DNA of 64,000 nucleotides, taken from contig DASXGX010000143.1 in NCBI GenBank assembly GCA_036488815.1, forward strand, positions 1 to 64,000. The letters are read 5' to 3'. The stretch is from Roseiarcus sp036488815. Lineage in GTDB: Bacteria > Pseudomonadota > Alphaproteobacteria > Rhizobiales > Beijerinckiaceae. Made by a program: the position numbers and the translations under genes. Below the pieces are notes generated by a model, which searched no databases, was not told where the DNA came from, and worked only from the letters and a program-made list of their open reading frames with translations. Below, in pieces: positions 52,630 to 60,948 of this stretch (position 1 is the stretch's first letter; every line of letters starts with the position of its first letter).

Positions 52630-53640
52630 ATGAGCCTCGATCAATTGCGCTCCTCGCGAAGGCAAGTCTTCGCGGGGGTCGCCTCCGGCATCGCCGCCGT
52701 CGCCAGCGGCGGATCGGCCGTCGCGCAGAACAAAGGTTATGCGGCGCCCGCGATGGCGCAGGCCCTCAAGGATCCCAGGTCGGAATACCCGCGTCCGCCC
52801 TTTCCTCCGCAGCAGCAGGATCCGCCGGGCCTCGCCAGCAAGATGACGCCGCGTCCCGATCACGGCGAGACGAGCTACAAGGGCTCGGGGCGCCTCACCG
52901 GGCGCAAGGTCCTGATCACCGGCGGCGATTCTGGCATGGGTCGCGCCGCCGCGATCGCCTATGCGCGCGAAGGCGCCGACGTCGCCTTCGGCTATCTGCC
53001 CGTCGAGGAGCCCGACGCCCGCGAAGTGGTGGAACTCATCCAGGCCGAAGGCCGCAAGGCTGTTCCTCTGCCGGGCGACATTCGCAGCGAGGAATTTTGT
53101 CAGCGCCTGGTCGACGACGCTGTGCGCGAGCTCGGCGGCCTCGACGTTCTCGTCAGCAACGCCGCCATGCAGCACGCCTGCACGTCGCTGCTCGACATCT
53201 CGAGTGAGCAATTCGACTCGACTTTCAAGACCAACGTCTATGCGATGTTTTGGATCACCAAGGCCGCCTTGCCGCATCTCCAGCCGGGCTCGACGATCAT
53301 CTATACGACCTCGGTGAACGCCTACGATCCGTCCGAAATTCTGCTCGACTACGCCGCGACGAAAGCGGCGATCATGAACTTCACCAAGGGACTCGCCAAG
53401 CAGGTCGCCAGCAAGGGCATTCGCGTCAACGCCGTCGCGCCGGGGCCGATCTGGACGCCGTTGCAGCCGAGCGGCGGACAGCCGCCCGACGCGCTGCCGC
53501 ACTTCGGCGCCAACAGTCCGATGGGCCGTCCCGGCCAGCCGGCCGAACTCGCGCCGATCTACGTGCTCCTCGCCTCGTCCGAGCCGAGCTATTCGACCGG
53601 ACAGGTGTTCGGCGCGGTCGGCGGCCGCGGCGGTCCGTAA
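52630..53640 (+). CDS. Exported SDR oxidoreductase (YghA-like)
   Basis: A 336-residue SDR with an N-terminal export signal (SSRRQVFAGVASGIAAVASG, twin-arginine type though not a perfect motif). A Pro/Gln linker (PRPPFPPQQQDPPG) follows. The SDR core has VLITGGDSGMGRAAAIAYAR, VSNAAMQHACTS, catalytic Ser in YTTSVNAYDP, and YAATKAAIMNFTKGLAKQVA with the Tyr and Lys. The linker and MTPRPDHGE lead-in mark the YghA/glucose-1-dehydrogenase-like stress group. The substrate is unknown. AGGAG precedes the ATG. Confidence 0.9.
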   Translation: MSLDQLRSSRRQVFAGVASGIAAVASGGSAVAQNKGYAAPAMAQALKDPRSEYPRPPFPPQQQDPPGLASKMTPRPDHGETSYKGSGRLTGRKVLITGGDSGMGRAAAIAYAREGADVAFGYLPVEEPDAREVVELIQAEGRKAVPLPGDIRSEEFCQRLVDDAVRELGGLDVLVSNAAMQHACTSLLDISSEQFDSTFKTNVYAMFWITKAALPHLQPGSTIIYTTSVNAYDPSEILLDYAATKAAIMNFTKGLAKQVASKGIRVNAVAPGPIWTPLQPSGGQPPDALPHFGANSPMGRPGQPAELAPIYVLLASSEPSYSTGQVFGAVGGRGGP

Positions 53641-53664
53641 GAGGGAGCCGCTGGCGGGCGAACG

Positions 53665-54318
53665 ATGACGACAGGAGCGACCGAGGCGCTTTCCAAACTG
53701 GGCGATGAGGCGCGAGGGTGCCGCGCTTGTCCGCTGTGGCGAAAAGCGACGCAGACCGTGTTTGGCGAAGGCCCGGCTGACGCGAAGATCGTCTTCGTCG
53801 GCGAGCAGCCCGGCGATCGCGAAGACATCGCAGGGCGTCCCTTCGTCGGGCCAGCCGGGGCGCTTTTCGACAAAGCGCTGGCGACGGCCGGCATCGACCG
53901 GAGCAAGGTTTATGTCACCAACGCGGTCAAGCACTTCAAGAACGATCTGCGCGGCAAGCGGCGGCTCCACAAACGGCCGAACGTCGGCGAGGTCAATGTT
54001 TGCCGTCGCTGGTTGATCGGCGAACTCGATCTCGTGGCGCCGCAGCTCGTGGTCGCGCTCGGCGCGACGGCGGCGATGAGTCTGGCGCAGCGACCGATAA
54101 AGGTGACGAGCTCCAGGGGCGCCGCTTTCGAGGCGGCGCGGCGCAGAGTGTTCGTGACGGTCCACCCCTCCTCCTTACTGCGCTTGCGGGAAGAGGAAGA
54201 AAGGCGCGTCGCCTTCGAGGCGTTCGTCGATGATCTACGCGCGGCCGTCCAGCTTCTCGGCCAGCCCGCGGCGACACACGAAGATGTGTCCGAACGCTCT
54301 GGAGCCGCACCGAGTTGA
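53665..54318 (+). CDS. udgX: UdgX-type uracil-DNA glycosylase (uracil-DNA cross-linking)
   Basis: A 217-residue uracil-DNA glycosylase of families 4/5/UdgX. An iron-sulfur cluster is expected from Cys in GCRACPLW and later VNVCRRW. The active-site motif is GEQPGDREDIAGRPFVGPAG, and the second motif HPSSLLRL. The UdgX-specific loop is present as GKRRLHKRP. In mycobacterial UdgX the His in the equivalent KRRIH loop bonds covalently to the uracil site. Here Ile is replaced by Leu and the His is kept. This suggests suicide-type capture of uracil-DNA as part of stress DNA repair. Confidence 0.9.
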   Translation: MTTGATEALSKLGDEARGCRACPLWRKATQTVFGEGPADAKIVFVGEQPGDREDIAGRPFVGPAGALFDKALATAGIDRSKVYVTNAVKHFKNDLRGKRRLHKRPNVGEVNVCRRWLIGELDLVAPQLVVALGATAAMSLAQRPIKVTSSRGAAFEAARRRVFVTVHPSSLLRLREEEERRVAFEAFVDDLRAAVQLLGQPAATHEDVSERSGAAPS

Positions 54319-54355
54319 ATTATGGGGCTCACTGATTCACAGCGGAAGGATCGCC

Positions 54356-54958
54356 ATGAGTTCCGATTGCAGCCGACGCGCATTCCTTGGCGCGGCCGCG
54401 TCCAGCGCCGCGCTCTCCGTCGCTCCGGCTTCCTCCGCCGCGGCTGCCGAAAGCAATCCGGCGCCGGCGGCGAGCGCACGCGTGCCACGAGTGGTCTCGC
54501 TGAGAGTCAACGGCCAGCCGCATTCGCTCGCCCTCGACACCCGCACCACCTTGCTGGACGCGCTGCGCGAGCATCTCGGGCTGACAGGAGCCAAGAAGGG
54601 CTGCGATCATGGACAGTGCGGCGCCTGCACGGTCCATGTCGACGGCCGCCGCGTCCTCTCCTGCCTGACCCTGGCGGCGATGGCCGAAGGCCGGCAAGTC
54701 GCAACGATCGAAGGCCTCGCCGGCGGGCAAGGGCGATTGCACCCCATGCAGCAAGCCTTCATCGACTGCGACGGCTTCCAATGCGGCTATTGCACCCCTG
54801 GGCAGATCATGTCCGCAGTCGCGCTCGTCCAAGAAGGCCGCGTCGAGAGCGACGGACAAATTCGCGAGTTCATGAGCGGCAATCTCTGCCGATGCGCGGC
54901 CTACCCGAACATTGTCGCAGCGATCAATCAGGCCAAGACCGAAATGGGGAGGGCGTGA
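54356..54958 (+). CDS. paoA: Periplasmic aldehyde oxidoreductase, 2Fe-2S subunit (PaoA/YagT-like)
   Basis: A 200-residue iron-sulfur subunit of the xanthine oxidase family with a twin-arginine signal (SRRAFLGAAASSAALS). The plant-ferredoxin-type cluster is bound by GCDHGQCGACTVHVDGRRVL...C, and the second cluster by FQCGYCTPGQIMSAVAL and MSGNLCRCAAYPNI. GGAAGGA precedes the ATG. It is exported folded with its partner subunits. Its stop shares one base with the next start (TGATG). The E. coli PaoABC complex oxidises aromatic and aliphatic aldehydes in the periplasm. Confidence 0.93.
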   Translation: MSSDCSRRAFLGAAASSAALSVAPASSAAAAESNPAPAASARVPRVVSLRVNGQPHSLALDTRTTLLDALREHLGLTGAKKGCDHGQCGACTVHVDGRRVLSCLTLAAMAEGRQVATIEGLAGGQGRLHPMQQAFIDCDGFQCGYCTPGQIMSAVALVQEGRVESDGQIREFMSGNLCRCAAYPNIVAAINQAKTEMGRA

Positions 54959-55980
54959 TGCGGCCGTTCGTCTATCAGCGTCCAGAAGACATAACCGCCG
55001 TCGCGGCGATTTTCGCGGGGACTCGGCAAAACGCCGGACCGCCGAGCGCGGCCGCTGCGCAGTTCATAGCGGGCGGGACCACCATCCTCGACCTGATGAA
55101 GCTCGACGTGATGCAGCCGGAAACGCTGATCGACATCAGCCGTCTCGACGGCCTCAGCGAGATCGAAGAACGCCCGGACGGCTTGCGGCTCGGCGCGCTC
55201 GCGCGCATGGACGATGTTGCGCGCCACCCGAGCGTTACGCGCCGCTATCCCGTCATCGCCGAAAGCCTCGACGCCGCCGCGAGCCCCCAATTGCGCAACA
55301 TGGCGACCCTAGGCGGCAATGTGCTGCAACGGACGCGGTGCACCTATTTTCGCGACACGTCCTGGAGCGCTTGCAACAAGCGGGCGCCGGGCTCCGGATG
55401 CGCGGCGATGGACGGCTTCAATCGCGCGCATGCGGTCCTCGGCGTCAGCTCTCGTTGCATTGCGACCTACCCCGGCGATCTCGGGCAGGCTTTGATCGCA
55501 CTCGACGCCGTCGTCGAGACCCGCCGGCAGGGCGCGGGCCGCACCATCCCGTTCGCCGCGCTGCATCGCCAACCCGGCGAGCGGCCGGATCTCGAGACGA
55601 CACTCGAGCCCGATGAAATGATCGTCGGCTTCTTCGTGCCGGCGGGAGCGTGGACGCGCCGCTCCCACTATGTGAAAATCAGAGATCGCGAATCCTACGA
55701 GTTCGCCCTCGCCTCCGCGGCAATCGCGCTCGACATGCCGGCAGGCGGTCCGGTCCGCCAAGCGCGCATCGCCCTGGGCGGTCTCGCAACGACGCCATGG
55801 CGAGCGCGCGAAGCGGAAGCGGTTCTGACGGGCAAGCCTTTGACCCCGGAGCTGGCCGAGGAGGCGGGCGACGTCGCGCTCCGCGACGCGCGAGGGCGCA
55901 AGCATAACGCGTTCAAGATTGCGCTCGGGCGCCAGACGGTGGCGCGCGCGCTCTTGGAAACCGCGGCGATGGAGGCCTGA
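54958..55980 (+). CDS. paoB: Periplasmic aldehyde oxidoreductase, FAD subunit (PaoB/YagS-like)
   Basis: A 340-residue FAD-binding subunit of the CO-dehydrogenase flavoprotein fold. FAD motifs are FIAGGTTILDLMKLDVMQPE and the later SPQLRNMATLGGNVLQRTR. An inserted Cys-rich segment (RCTYFRDTSWSACNKRAPGS followed by GC and later SSRCIATYPGD) matches the extra 4Fe-4S site of E. coli PaoB. It has no signal of its own and is carried out with PaoA. It is coupled to paoA by a one-base overlap and ends 1 bp before paoC. Confidence 0.93.
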   Translation: MRPFVYQRPEDITAVAAIFAGTRQNAGPPSAAAAQFIAGGTTILDLMKLDVMQPETLIDISRLDGLSEIEERPDGLRLGALARMDDVARHPSVTRRYPVIAESLDAAASPQLRNMATLGGNVLQRTRCTYFRDTSWSACNKRAPGSGCAAMDGFNRAHAVLGVSSRCIATYPGDLGQALIALDAVVETRRQGAGRTIPFAALHRQPGERPDLETTLEPDEMIVGFFVPAGAWTRRSHYVKIRDRESYEFALASAAIALDMPAGGPVRQARIALGGLATTPWRAREAEAVLTGKPLTPELAEEAGDVALRDARGRKHNAFKIALGRQTVARALLETAAMEA

Positions 55981-55981
55981 G

Positions 55982-58264
55982 ATGACGATGATTCCGGTTT
56001 CCACGCCGCAGGAAGTTCGAGAGAAGTCGTCGCCGCGTTTCGACGCGCGTCTCAAGGTGACTGGCCAAGCGAAATACCCGTCCGACGAGCCGACCGCCGA
56101 CGGCGCTTTCGCCTGCCTCGCCACCAGCGCGATCGCGCGCGGATCGATCCGCGCCATCCGGGTGACGGACGCCTGGGCGACGCCCGGCGTGCTCGACATC
56201 CTGACGTATCGGAACGCCGATGAGATCAAGCCGCTGAAAGTGTTTCAGCAGGGCGGCCAGGCGGCGAGCTCCATCGTTCCGCTCAGCGCGCCGAAAGTCT
56301 GGCACGACGGCCAGATCGTCGCGCTGGTGGTGGCGGAGACCTTCGAGGCCGCGAGCGAGGCGGTTAGCCGGCTCGTCGTCGAGTACGACGAGGAGACCCC
56401 AAGCTCGTCCTTCGGCTCCGTGGGCTGCGAAACCAAAGCGGTCGCCGATGTCGAGGAGGATCATAAAGATCCCAAGCTCGGCGATGCGGAGGCCGCTTAC
56501 CAGGCCGCGCTGGTGAAGATCGACGCCGACTACGGCACCCCGCCGCAGCATCACAATCCGATCGAGCTCTTCTCGACGACCTGCGTCTGGAGCGACGACA
56601 AGCTCACCGTCTATGAGCCGAGCCAGTTCGTGTATGGTTTCAAGTACGGCCTCGCCGAACAACTGGGACTCGATCCCCACGACGTGCGGGTCGTCAGTCG
56701 CTTTGTCGGCGGCGCCTTCGGCAGCAAGGGGTCGCTGACGGCGCGCACCGCCATCGTCGCGCTGGCCGCCCGGCGCTTGCGCCGCCCGGTGAAGCTCGTT
56801 GCGAGCCGCAAGCAGGGTTTCACGATCGCGACTTATCGAGCGGAAACGCGTCACCGCATTCGCCTAGCGGCCGACGCGCAAGGCAAGCTCCTCGCCTACC
56901 TCCACGACGCCTGGGAACTCACTTCGCGCGCCGACGACTACAACGTTTCAGGCGCCACGAGCACCGCGGTGATGTACGGCTACGGCTCGATCGCGACCAA
57001 GGTGAATGTGGTTAAGGCCGACCGCAATACGCCCGGCTTCATGCGCTCGCCGCCCGAGGTGCCGTATATGTACGCGCTCGAATGCGGAATGGACGAACTC
57101 GCTTACGCCTTGAATATGGACCCCGTGGTCCTGCGGCGCGTCAACGACACGATGAAGGACCCCATCACAGGCCGTCCCTATTCGAGCCGATCGCTGATCG
57201 AGTGCTTCGAGCAGGCCTCCGAACGATTCGGCTGGCGTGATCGCAACCCAGCGCCGGGATCCATGCGCGATGGCGACTGGCTTGTCGGCTGGGGCTGCGC
57301 CACCGCCGCCTATCCGACCCAAGTCTCTCCCGCCGCCGCACGGGTCCGCTTGACGCCCGATGGATTGGCCCGGGTCGAGATCGCCGCGCATGAGATCGGC
57401 AACGGCGCGTATACGGTGATCGCCGAAGCCGCGGCGGAGCGCCTAGGCCTGAGGTTCGAGGACGTGACAGTCGAACTCGGCGACAGCGCGCTGCCCCCGG
57501 GCCCCGTCGCCGGCGGCTCCAACACCACCGCCAGCGCGACCTCGGCCGTGTTCAAAGCGTGCGAGGCGATTCGCGGCAAGCTCTTTCAGGCGGCCGCGGG
57601 CGCCAACGAAGGGCCGCTCGCCGGCAAGCCGATAGCCGATTACACGCTGAACGGCGGCCGCATCGTGGCGGGAGACGCAACTCTTCCGCTGGAAGCGGCG
57701 TTCCGGCAGCTCGGCCAGAGCGCGCTGGAGGAATATGTCGAATCCATCCCGCGCTCGCTCGGCCCAGAGACGATGAAGAAGCTTTATCAGGGCCACGCGA
57801 CTCTGATTGGCGGCCCTAAGGGCGACAAGCTCGCCTTCGCTTTCGGCGCGCAATTCGTCGAGGTCCGTATTCATGCTCGAACGCGTGAAATCCGCGTGCC
57901 TCGCGCGGTCGGAGCCTTCGCCGCCGGCAGGATCATGAACCTCAGGACTGCGCGAAGCCAACTGATGGGCGGCATGATCTGGGGGCTGAGTTCGGCGTTG
58001 CACGAAGCGACGGAACTCGATGAGAGGGCAGCGCGTTATGTGACCGATAATCTGGCGGACTACCAGATTCCGGTGAACGCGGACATCCGGACCATCGACG
58101 TCATCATCGTCCCCGAGACCGACGATTGGGTCAATCCGCTAGGCGTCAAGGGGCTGGGAGAGCTGGGGAACGTGGGACTCAATGCCGCTGTCGCGAATGC
58201 GGTTTACCACGCGACGGGCAAGCGAATCCGCGAGCTGCCGATCCGGCTGGAAAAGCTGATTTGA
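55982..58264 (+). CDS. paoC: Periplasmic aldehyde oxidoreductase, molybdenum subunit (PaoC/YagR-like)
   Basis: A 760-residue molybdopterin-binding catalytic subunit. It begins with RFDARLKVTGQAKYPSDEP, and it carries the moco-contact stretches RFVGGAFGSKGSLTARTAIV and FMRSPPEVPYMYALECGMDE. The GNGAYTVIAEAAAERLGL and GPVAGGSNTTASATSAVFKA segments follow. The catalytic glutamate is in GVKGLGELGNVGLNAAVANA near the C-terminus. Length and order (2Fe-2S, FAD, Mo) match paoABC exactly. No paoD-type chaperone gene follows; one may lie elsewhere. It probably removes toxic aldehydes. Confidence 0.93.
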   Translation: MTMIPVSTPQEVREKSSPRFDARLKVTGQAKYPSDEPTADGAFACLATSAIARGSIRAIRVTDAWATPGVLDILTYRNADEIKPLKVFQQGGQAASSIVPLSAPKVWHDGQIVALVVAETFEAASEAVSRLVVEYDEETPSSSFGSVGCETKAVADVEEDHKDPKLGDAEAAYQAALVKIDADYGTPPQHHNPIELFSTTCVWSDDKLTVYEPSQFVYGFKYGLAEQLGLDPHDVRVVSRFVGGAFGSKGSLTARTAIVALAARRLRRPVKLVASRKQGFTIATYRAETRHRIRLAADAQGKLLAYLHDAWELTSRADDYNVSGATSTAVMYGYGSIATKVNVVKADRNTPGFMRSPPEVPYMYALECGMDELAYALNMDPVVLRRVNDTMKDPITGRPYSSRSLIECFEQASERFGWRDRNPAPGSMRDGDWLVGWGCATAAYPTQVSPAAARVRLTPDGLARVEIAAHEIGNGAYTVIAEAAAERLGLRFEDVTVELGDSALPPGPVAGGSNTTASATSAVFKACEAIRGKLFQAAAGANEGPLAGKPIADYTLNGGRIVAGDATLPLEAAFRQLGQSALEEYVESIPRSLGPETMKKLYQGHATLIGGPKGDKLAFAFGAQFVEVRIHARTREIRVPRAVGAFAAGRIMNLRTARSQLMGGMIWGLSSALHEATELDERAARYVTDNLADYQIPVNADIRTIDVIIVPETDDWVNPLGVKGLGELGNVGLNAAVANAVYHATGKRIRELPIRLEKLI

Positions 58265-58311
58265 AATCATCGCCGCGCAATGGCGCGATTGTTCTAGGAA
58301 GGGCGCGTTCC

Positions 58312-58461
58312 ATGGATGACCACCATGTCGTTTATGACGAAGACGTCGACAGCGTCGTCAGACTTAGCCACACGGAGCAGATGCTGCGCTCCGTGCTCAT
58401 CGTCGGCTGCGCGCTGGGAGTCATTCTGGGCCTCGCCTTCGCCAGTCTGATCACCCCTTAA
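58312..58461 (+). CDS. Small single-span membrane protein
   Basis: A 49-residue protein with AGGAAGGG before its ATG. The acidic N-terminal half (MDDHHVVYDEDVDSVVRLSH) is followed by one transmembrane helix (VLIVGCALGVILGLAFASLI). It lies 47 bp after paoC and 30 bp before the antiporter gene. No family is recognised. Its place just ahead of the transporter makes a small regulatory or assembly partner possible. Confidence 0.65.
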   Translation: MDDHHVVYDEDVDSVVRLSHTEQMLRSVLIVGCALGVILGLAFASLITP

Positions 58462-58491
58462 GCGCATGGGCGGTTCGTCGCGAGCGGCGCC

Positions 58492-60636
58492 ATGAGCGCC
58501 TCGGCGACGTTTCTCGCCGCGATCGTCGTAATCCTGCTCGCCTCGCGCCTTCTCGGCGAGGCGGCGCAGCGGTTGGGTCAGCCCGCCGTCATTGGGCAAT
58601 TGTTCGCCGGCATTCTGCTGGGCCCTTCGTTTCTTGGCCTCGTCTGGCCGGACGCCGAGCATTTGCTCTTCCCCCCCGGGGCTTCGCAGAAGACGATGCT
58701 CGACGGCGTCGCCGATTTCGGCGTTCTGCTGCTCCTGCTGTTGACGGGCATGGACACCGACGTCGGATTGGTGCGGCGTATCGGGGCTCCTGCGGTCAGC
58801 GTCTCGGTGATGGGCGTCGGCGTCCCGCTCGTTTTCGGCGTCGCGCTCGGGTTGGGACTGCCAACGGCGCTGCTGCCGGACTCGGGCCGGCGGCTGATCA
58901 GCGCCCTTTTCCTCGGCGTCGCGCTGGCGATCTCGTCGATCAAGATCCTCGCGATGGTGGTGCGCGACATGAATTTCGCGCGCCGGGACCTCGGGCAGAT
59001 CATCATTTCGGCGTCGATCCTCGAGGATTCGCTGGGCTGGCTCCTCATCGCGGTCGTCTTCGCCTTCGCGGGCGCGAGCGCCGACGGCGCCGCATCGCTC
59101 GCCGCGCGCTTCGCCGCGCTCGCCCTGTTCGTCGCCGCGAGCCTGACGATTGGGCGCAGGCTGGTCGCCTGGGCGATTCGCATCGTCAACGATCACTTTG
59201 TCGGCGAATACGCGGTCGTCACCCTCATCCTCGTGCTGATGGGCGCGATGGCGCTGATCACCGACGGACTGGGGGTCCAGACAGTGCTGGGCGCCTTTCT
59301 CGCCGGCGTCCTGGTCGGCCAATCCCCGATCCTGACGAAGCGAATCGCGGCGCAGCTGCGCGGCATGGTCGCCTCGTTCTTCGCGCCGATCTTCTTCGCC
59401 CTCGCCGGCCTCAACTCCGATTTGACGATGCTGAAGTCGCCCGAAATGGCCGCCTGGACGCTCGCGCTCGTCCTGGTGGCGAGTCTCGGCAAGTTCTCCG
59501 GCGCCTTCATCGGCGGGTGGATCGGTCGTCTTTCGCGCCCCGAATCGCTGGCGCTGGCGATCGGCATGAACGCGCGCGGCTCGACGGAGGTGATCATCGC
59601 CAGCATCGGTCTCGCGAACGGCGCCTTGAGCCCGAAGCTCTATTCCATGATCGTCGCCATGGCCGCCGTGACGACCTGCGCGATGCCGCCGACCCTGCGC
59701 TGGGCGCTCGCCCGTGTCCCGTGCCGTCCTGGCGAGCGCGAACGTTTGGAGCGGGAAGCGTTCGAAGCCAAAGGCTTCGTCACGAATATGGAGCGCTTCC
59801 TGATTGTCGCCGACGAGCAAGCGAATGGCCGCTTCGCCGCGCGCCTCGCGGGCCTGCTCGCCGGCGCGAGAGGACAACCGGCGACGATGCTGCACGCAAA
59901 GCCAGGCGCGGGCGCGACTGCTGACGGCGCGCCGGTCGCCGCGGCGGTCCAGCGGGGAGCCGAGAGCGCGCGCCAAACACGGCCAGCCGAGGAGCCCGCG
60001 GACCGCAACGTCGCGGTCAAAGTGCGTTCCGAGGCGACCCCCATGGCGCAAATGCTGTCCGACGAAGCCCCGAAAGGCTATGACTTCCTGATCATCGGGC
60101 TCGACCCGGCTACCGCGCCGAACGGCGGCTTCAACGCCGAGATCGCCGCCGCGGCGCGCTCTTTCGAAGGGCCCGTCGCCATCGTCGTCGCGCGGGGCCG
60201 GCACGAGCGCGCCCCGCTCGGCGCGCCGCTGAAAATCTTGGCGCCCATCACCGGAACGGCGACCTCCCAGAGGGCCGCGGAGGTCGCCGTCGAACTCGCG
60301 CGCGCCAGCGGCTGCGAACTGAGCATCCTCGTCATGACCGGCGACGATTTTATCCATGCCTCAGGCGGCCGGCGGCGCGCCGCGGCGAACCTCCATGAGG
60401 AGGAGGTGGTCAAGGACATTGTCGGGCGCGCCGACCTGCGCGATCAGGCCGTGCGCGTCAGAACCGCCAGCGCCGGGCCGTGGCCTCGCGCCATCCTCAG
60501 GGAAGCCGAGGGGGACGACGCGACGCTCATCGTGCTCGGCGTCTCCCGGCGTCCAGGCGAGGCGCTCCCTCTCGGGGAGACCGCCGACCGCCTGCTCGAG
60601 ACAAGCCCGCGCTCCCTCTTGTTCATTGCCAGTTGA
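58492..60636 (+). CDS. CPA2 cation/proton antiporter with C-terminal USP-like domains
   Basis: A 714-residue protein. Residues 1-410 hold 12 to 13 membrane segments of the Na+/H+ exchanger (CPA2) fold: GQPAVIGQLFAGILLGPSFL, LLLLLLTGMDTDVGLVRRIG, ILEDSLGWLL with the ion-site acidic residues, and MNARGSTEVIIASIGL. Residues about 440-714 are cytoplasmic and resemble two universal-stress-protein folds (MERFLIVADEQANGRF; LKILAPITGTATSQRAAEVA with a late IVLGVSRRPGEALPLGETAD). The tail should gate transport in response to nucleotide or pH. Relatives move K+ or Na+ against protons. Confidence 0.9.
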   Translation: MSASATFLAAIVVILLASRLLGEAAQRLGQPAVIGQLFAGILLGPSFLGLVWPDAEHLLFPPGASQKTMLDGVADFGVLLLLLLTGMDTDVGLVRRIGAPAVSVSVMGVGVPLVFGVALGLGLPTALLPDSGRRLISALFLGVALAISSIKILAMVVRDMNFARRDLGQIIISASILEDSLGWLLIAVVFAFAGASADGAASLAARFAALALFVAASLTIGRRLVAWAIRIVNDHFVGEYAVVTLILVLMGAMALITDGLGVQTVLGAFLAGVLVGQSPILTKRIAAQLRGMVASFFAPIFFALAGLNSDLTMLKSPEMAAWTLALVLVASLGKFSGAFIGGWIGRLSRPESLALAIGMNARGSTEVIIASIGLANGALSPKLYSMIVAMAAVTTCAMPPTLRWALARVPCRPGERERLEREAFEAKGFVTNMERFLIVADEQANGRFAARLAGLLAGARGQPATMLHAKPGAGATADGAPVAAAVQRGAESARQTRPAEEPADRNVAVKVRSEATPMAQMLSDEAPKGYDFLIIGLDPATAPNGGFNAEIAAAARSFEGPVAIVVARGRHERAPLGAPLKILAPITGTATSQRAAEVAVELARASGCELSILVMTGDDFIHASGGRRRAAANLHEEEVVKDIVGRADLRDQAVRVRTASAGPWPRAILREAEGDDATLIVLGVSRRPGEALPLGETADRLLETSPRSLLFIAS

Positions 60637-60843
60637 GCGCCTGCAGGAGCGGTGTCGGCTCATTTCCGGCATTGGGTAGCAGACGCGCCTGAGGCCTATC
60701 GATGGGAAATTATCGCGCCGCGAAAATCGTTCATAGATATCGAGACAAGAGCGGCGGCGCGGCTTCCGCGGTGCTGTTGCCGCAGAGACACGTCTCGCGT
60801 TAATTTGATCGCGTTCTGCTTTCGTTCACCACGCGCCTCTTGT

Positions 60844-60946
60844 GTTATATAGCGTCCGACCGCCCCAATATAACAAATTAAAACTGGGGGGAGGATGCGT
60901 GATAGGGCGCGCAAATTCGGGAGCGGTATCGCCGCTCATTGAGCGG
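60844..60946 (+). promoter_or_regulatory. Control region of the restriction-modification gene
   Basis: In the A+T-richer gap 60637-60948, GTTATAT (60844-60850) and ATATAAC (60868-60874) form a perfect inverted repeat. Near the start codon, GAGCGG (60921-60926) and GAGCGG (60941-60946) can each pair with CCGCTC (60932-60937), giving two exclusive hairpins. The second covers the only purine-rich stretch before the ATG. No other gene is seen in the gap. Confidence 0.4.
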
Positions 60947-60948
60947 CC

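Noticed and set aside
58294..60357. 687-codon minus-strand frame opposite the CPA2 antiporter
   Set aside because: Charged Arg/Asp/Gln-rich antisense shadow; the plus strand encodes clear membrane segments and motifs.
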